Assembly (NCBI GenBank): GCA_030688105.1
Contig: JAUYIV010000220.1
Coordinates: 1 to 8,454 of the forward strand
Source: Actinomycetota bacterium
GTDB taxonomy: Bacteria; Actinomycetota; Acidimicrobiia; Spongiisociales; UBA11373
DNA length: 8,454 bases
Direction of reading: 5' to 3'
Shown here piece by piece: positions 6,212-8,454 of the stretch. The number at the start of each line of letters is the position of its first letter. Within the stretch, counting starts at the first letter, position 1. A program made the translations under genes and the position numbers. A model generated the notes under the pieces. That model was not told the DNA's origin. It made no database searches and was given only the letters and a program-made list of their open reading frames with translations.

Positions 6212-7150
6212 CTACAGCCTCCCGATCCGCTCCAGCAGCAGGTCGAAGAACCCCGCGGCGTCGACCTCCCGCATCCATGTCGCGATGATCGGGCGGTCGG
6301 TCATCCCCCACCAATCGACGACGGTCATGCCGAGAGTCAATGTCGAATTCACCTCGACCTCGACGTTGACCGCCCGACCGGAGAACAGCTCGGGACGGAT
6401 CAGGTAGGCGATCACGCAGGGGTCGTGCAGCGGCCCGCCCTCGATCCCGTACTTCTCGACGTCGTAGCGCTCGTAGAAGGTGAGCATCCCCCGAACCGCC
6501 TCGCCCACGGGTCCCAACGCACCGAAGCGGTCGAGGTGACGCCGCAGGATGAGCGCCTGGTGGGTCACATCGAGCGGCATCACGGTGATCGGCGCGCCGC
6601 TCCTGAAGACGATGTCGGCGGCGTCGGGGTCGACCAGGATGTTGAACTCGGCGGCCGGGGTGGTGTTGCCGCCCTCGAAGAAGGCTCCACCCATCAGGAC
6701 GATCTCGGCGAGCCGGCCGGTGAGCTGCGGCTGCATCGCGATTGCGGTCCCGAGGTTGGTGAGTGGTCCAAGGGCGCACAGCGTGATCGACCCCGGCTCC
6801 GACGACATCACGGTGTCGACGATGAACTCGACGGCATGGCCTTTCGCAGGCGCGGTCGCGGGCTCGGGCAGGTCGGCGCCGTCGATGCCGGTCTCGCCGT
6901 GCACGTATTCGGCGGTGATCAGAGGCCGCTGCATCGGCCGATCGCACCCCGCGTAGACCGGGACATCCCGACGCCGTGCCAGCTCGGTCATCTTGAGGCT
7001 GTTCACGGTGGTGAGCTCCAGCGGCACGTTGCCCGCGACCGCGGTGATCCCGAGGACATCGAGCTCTTCGGGTGAGGCCAGCGCCAGCAGGATGGCGACC
7101 GCGTCATCCTGGCCCGGATCGGTGTCGATGATGATCGGCCGCCGCTGCAC
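6212..7150 (-). CDS. Inosine/uridine-preferring nucleoside hydrolase family protein
   Basis: Hydrolyses the N-glycosidic bond of ribonucleosides to base plus ribose (IunH/Rih family); probably cytosolic nucleoside salvage, with the base preference not readable. At 312 residues it has the usual length. The Ca-binding N-terminal motif is IIIDTDPGQDDAVA (Asp11, Asp15, Asp16). AGN gives Asn41. The ribose-binding segment GGNTTPAAEFNILVDPDAA has Asn162, Glu168 and Asn170, and LHDPCVIAYL has the catalytic-site His242 and metal ligand Asp243. These match the Crithidia enzyme's key residues by pattern. The start is GTG 7150, preceded at 3 nt by GAGGAG, a slightly tight Shine-Dalgarno, and it puts the motif at the usual distance from the N-terminus. 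The stop is TAG, followed by a hairpin. It is divergent from the hydroxyproline dehydratase-like gene across 89 bp. Confidence 0.93.
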   Translation of the reverse strand: MQRRPIIIDTDPGQDDAVAILLALASPEELDVLGITAVAGNVPLELTTVNSLKMTELARRRDVPVYAGCDRPMQRPLITAEYVHGETGIDGADLPEPATAPAKGHAVEFIVDTVMSSEPGSITLCALGPLTNLGTAIAMQPQLTGRLAEIVLMGGAFFEGGNTTPAAEFNILVDPDAADIVFRSGAPITVMPLDVTHQALILRRHLDRFGALGPVGEAVRGMLTFYERYDVEKYGIEGGPLHDPCVIAYLIRPELFSGRAVNVEVEVNSTLTLGMTVVDWWGMTDRPIIATWMREVDAAGFFDLLLERIGRL

Positions 7151-7226
7151 GCGCTCCTCGGTGTCGCCGGCCGCGGAGGCTACCGCGCGCTGCGCCGTCG
7201 GCCCGGGGAGGCGGCGACGGGGTCCA

Positions 7227-7232
7227 TAGACT
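7227..7232 (+). promoter_or_regulatory. Possible -10 (TAGACT) for a leaderless transcript
   Basis: TAGACT fits TANNNT and ends 7 nt before ATG 7240, which has no Shine-Dalgarno. Transcription would then start at or next to the ATG. No -35 consensus is seen about 17 bp upstream. The rest of the divergent gap 7151-7239 holds the GAGGAG of the minus-strand gene (complement of 7154-7159) and no heptamer repeats. Confidence 0.3.
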
Positions 7233-7239
7233 CCCTGCG

Positions 7240-8244
7240 ATGGGGAGGCTCACCATCCGCACCGTCGAGATGCACACCGGAGGCGAGCCCGTGCGGATCG
7301 TCGTCGACGGCTACCCCACACTGGAGGGCGACACCATCCTCGCCAAGCGCCGCTTCGCCCGGGAGAACCACGATGGGATTCGTCGAATGCTCATGTTCGA
7401 GCCGAGGGGCCACGCCGACATGTACGGCGTCATCCCGGTCGAGCCCGACCATCCGGAGGCCGACCTGGCCGTGCTGTTCATCCACAACGAGGGTTACTCG
7501 ACGATGTGCGGGCATGCCACGATCGCCTTGGGGCGATGGGCGGTGGACACCGGGGTCGTCGAGGCACGCGAGCCGGAGACGGCGGTGGCGATCCAGGTGC
7601 CGGCCGTGCTGGTGCGGGCGACGGTAGAGGTCACCGGCGGGGTGACGGGCCGGACCCGATTCGAGGGCGTGCCCGCCTTTGTGGCCGCTTCCGGGGTCGA
7701 GGTGAACGTGCCGGGGCACGGTGCCACCACCGTGGACGTGGCTTACGGAGGCGCGTTCTACGCCTTTGCCCCGGCGTCGGCATTCGGGCTCGATGTCCGG
7801 CGGAGCCCGGTGCGCGACCTGGTCGACGCGGCGTGGGCCGTCACCACCGCGGTCGGGGACGCGGTGCCCTTGGAGCACCCCGACGACCCCGACCTCGGGT
7901 TCCTGTACGGGACGATCCTCACCGACGGCGCCGACGAGTGGTCGGAGAACCCGACCGCCAACATCTGCGTGTTCGCCGACCGCCAAGTCGATCGATCACC
8001 CACCGGTTCGGGGGTGACGGCGCGCATCGCCATCCAGTACGCCCGCGGCCTGATCGGGCTCGGTATCGAACGCGCCTTCGAGAGCATCGTCGGCTCGGTC
8101 TTCACCGGCAAGGCGCTCCGCGAGACCACCGTCGGTGAGCATCCGGCCGTCGTCGTCGAGGTCGCCGGCACGGCCCGCTACACGGGAAGGTGCGAGTTCT
8201 TCCTCGAGGAGGGGGACGAGCTCGCGGCATTCCTGGTGAGGTAG
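7240..8244 (+). CDS. Proline racemase family; probable trans-3-hydroxy-L-proline dehydratase
   Basis: 334 residues, the normal length for the proline racemase superfamily. The N-terminus has the typical TVEMHTGGEPVRIV. The first catalytic motif is MCGHATIALGRW with Cys90. The second motif is DRSPTGSGVTAR (Asp251 to Arg262), where the second catalytic Cys of racemases and 4-hydroxyproline epimerases is replaced by Thr255. The Cys/Thr pair is the known signature of trans-3-hydroxy-L-proline dehydratase (as in human L3HYPDH), which yields pyrroline-2-carboxylate, later reduced to proline. A cytosolic catabolic role is expected. The assignment to dehydratase rests on that residue; no reductase partner gene is in the window. 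ATG 7240 lacks a Shine-Dalgarno but puts the N-terminus where homologues begin. The stop is TAG, followed 9 bp later by a heptamer array. Confidence 0.92.
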   Translation: MGRLTIRTVEMHTGGEPVRIVVDGYPTLEGDTILAKRRFARENHDGIRRMLMFEPRGHADMYGVIPVEPDHPEADLAVLFIHNEGYSTMCGHATIALGRWAVDTGVVEAREPETAVAIQVPAVLVRATVEVTGGVTGRTRFEGVPAFVAASGVEVNVPGHGATTVDVAYGGAFYAFAPASAFGLDVRRSPVRDLVDAAWAVTTAVGDAVPLEHPDDPDLGFLYGTILTDGADEWSENPTANICVFADRQVDRSPTGSGVTARIAIQYARGLIGLGIERAFESIVGSVFTGKALRETTVGEHPAVVVEVAGTARYTGRCEFFLEEGDELAAFLVR

Positions 8245-8253
8245 GGGGCGAGC

Positions 8254-8281
8254 GATGCGCGATGCGCGATGCGCAATGAGC
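8254..8281. repeat. Heptamer array G (GATGCGC/AATGAGC type)
   Basis: The units are gatgcgc three times, then aatgagc, starting 9 bp after the stop codon of the dehydratase-like gene. It is the same family as array E, with a 25-nt exact match (8257-8281 to 6103-6127). Two degenerate pairs of the related unit lie further on: gttgcgc attgcgc (8323-8336) and cctgcgc attgcgt (8399-8412). Confidence 0.88.
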
Positions 8282-8336
8282 GACGCGATGGACCTGGTTG
8301 AACCCTCGAGCTGCCCGGTCGCGTTGCGCATTGCGC
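8271..8336. terminator. Long imperfect hairpin built from heptamer units
   Basis: Bases 8271-8288 pair with 8319-8336 over 18 positions with only one A-G mismatch and one G-U pair, leaving a 30-nt loop. The left arm is the end of array G; the right arm contains the reverse-complement-like units gttgcgc and attgcgc. It begins 27 bp after the stop codon of the plus-strand dehydratase-like gene and could end or protect its transcript. There is no U-tract. Pairing was found by eye. Confidence 0.5.
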
Positions 8337-8410
8337 CGAGCGGCGTTCCGGCGGGACCCCAGATGCCCTCGGAGTCGCGCACGAGACGAGCCGCGGGACC
8401 TGCGCATTGC

Positions 8411-8435
8411 GTCGGCCGCCCGGCGGGCGGCCGAC
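8411..8435 (-). terminator. Perfect 11-bp GC hairpin next to a minus-strand stop codon
   Basis: gtcggccgccc (8411-8421), loop ggc, then the exact reverse complement (8425-8435). It directly abuts the putative TAG of a minus-strand gene at 8436-8438. No U-tract follows in either direction. It shares ggcggccgac with the hairpin after the nucleoside hydrolase gene, also next to the stop codon, which supports a terminator role on the minus strand. The stretch 8337-8398 between the two hairpins shows nothing I can name. Confidence 0.55.
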
Positions 8436-8454
8436 CTACCCCTTGACCACCCCG
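8436..8454 (-). CDS. Possible last codons of a minus-strand gene
   Basis: Reading the minus strand from the window edge gives GGG GTG GTC AAG GGG TAG, that is GVVKG and stop. Many MalG-type carbohydrate ABC permeases end in a similar way (such as GAVKG), so this could be the C-terminus of one. Five residues cannot prove it. The hairpin directly after the stop, shared with the nucleoside hydrolase gene, is indirect support for a real gene end. The other frames are not excluded. Confidence 0.3.

Noticed and set aside
6101..7075. 324-codon plus-strand frame opposite the nucleoside hydrolase gene
   Set aside because: It is a shadow of a well-supported hydrolase; it begins in heptamer array E and has no domain.
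1374..8281. Heptamer arrays as a CRISPR array
   Set aside because: The units are 7 bp and directly adjacent with no unique spacers, and no cas gene is present.
8289..8318. GGTTCAA on the minus strand, resembling a tRNA T-loop
   Set aside because: The flanking bases do not form a T-stem, and no anticodon arm or acceptor stem is visible.

Overview
The window is GC-rich, with strongly G/C-biased third codon positions and tightly packed genes. The ABC exporter, whose N-terminus resembles actinobacterial exporters, together with the GC-rich U-less hairpins and near-leaderless starts, suggests an actinobacterium-like organism, perhaps a deep-branching environmental lineage such as Acidimicrobiia. 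This placement is an inference from gene style. No rRNA, tRNA, CRISPR array or transposase is visible.

Layout, left to right. (1) 1-1322, minus: N-terminal 440 residues of a half-size ABC exporter, cut off by the window edge just after Walker A. (2) 1323-1519: a 197-bp gap with a heptamer repeat array and a ~100-nt nested inverted repeat. (3) 1520-2224, minus: a predicted lipoprotein of unknown function. (4) 2225-2306: a short divergent promoter region. (5) 2307-3053, plus: a lipoate/octanoate ligase-transferase family gene with an in-frame TAG at codon 28. It is followed 4 nt later by an intact aroQ (type II 3-dehydroquinate dehydratase, 3058-3489). (6) 3557-4751, minus: a class I aspartate/prephenate-type aminotransferase broken by a net +1 base near 4160. 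(7) 4752-4957: a divergent gap with two heptamer arrays. (8) 4958-6094, plus: an MFS transporter. (9) 6212-7150, minus: an inosine/uridine-type nucleoside hydrolase. (10) 7240-8244, plus, divergent from it: a proline-racemase-family protein whose second active-site Cys is Thr, the signature of trans-3-hydroxy-L-proline dehydratase. (11) 8245-8454: repeats and hairpins, then possibly the last five codons of a minus-strand gene.

The genes do not form one pathway. aroQ and the aminotransferase could both serve aromatic amino acid synthesis. The nucleoside hydrolase and the hydroxyproline dehydratase are both salvage or catabolic enzymes sharing a divergent promoter region.

The most unusual feature lies between the genes. 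Six of the eight complete gaps were long enough to examine apart from the 4-nt one, and every one except the two short divergent regions carries arrays of 7-bp repeats, with different but related heptamers (most fit R-A-Y-S-N-S-C). Several start at or just after a stop codon, and some can fold into hairpins. This resembles the heptanucleotide STRR repeats of cyanobacteria but in a different kind of genome. Two neighbouring genes carry one disabling difference each, so either the locus is decaying or the assembly contains errors.
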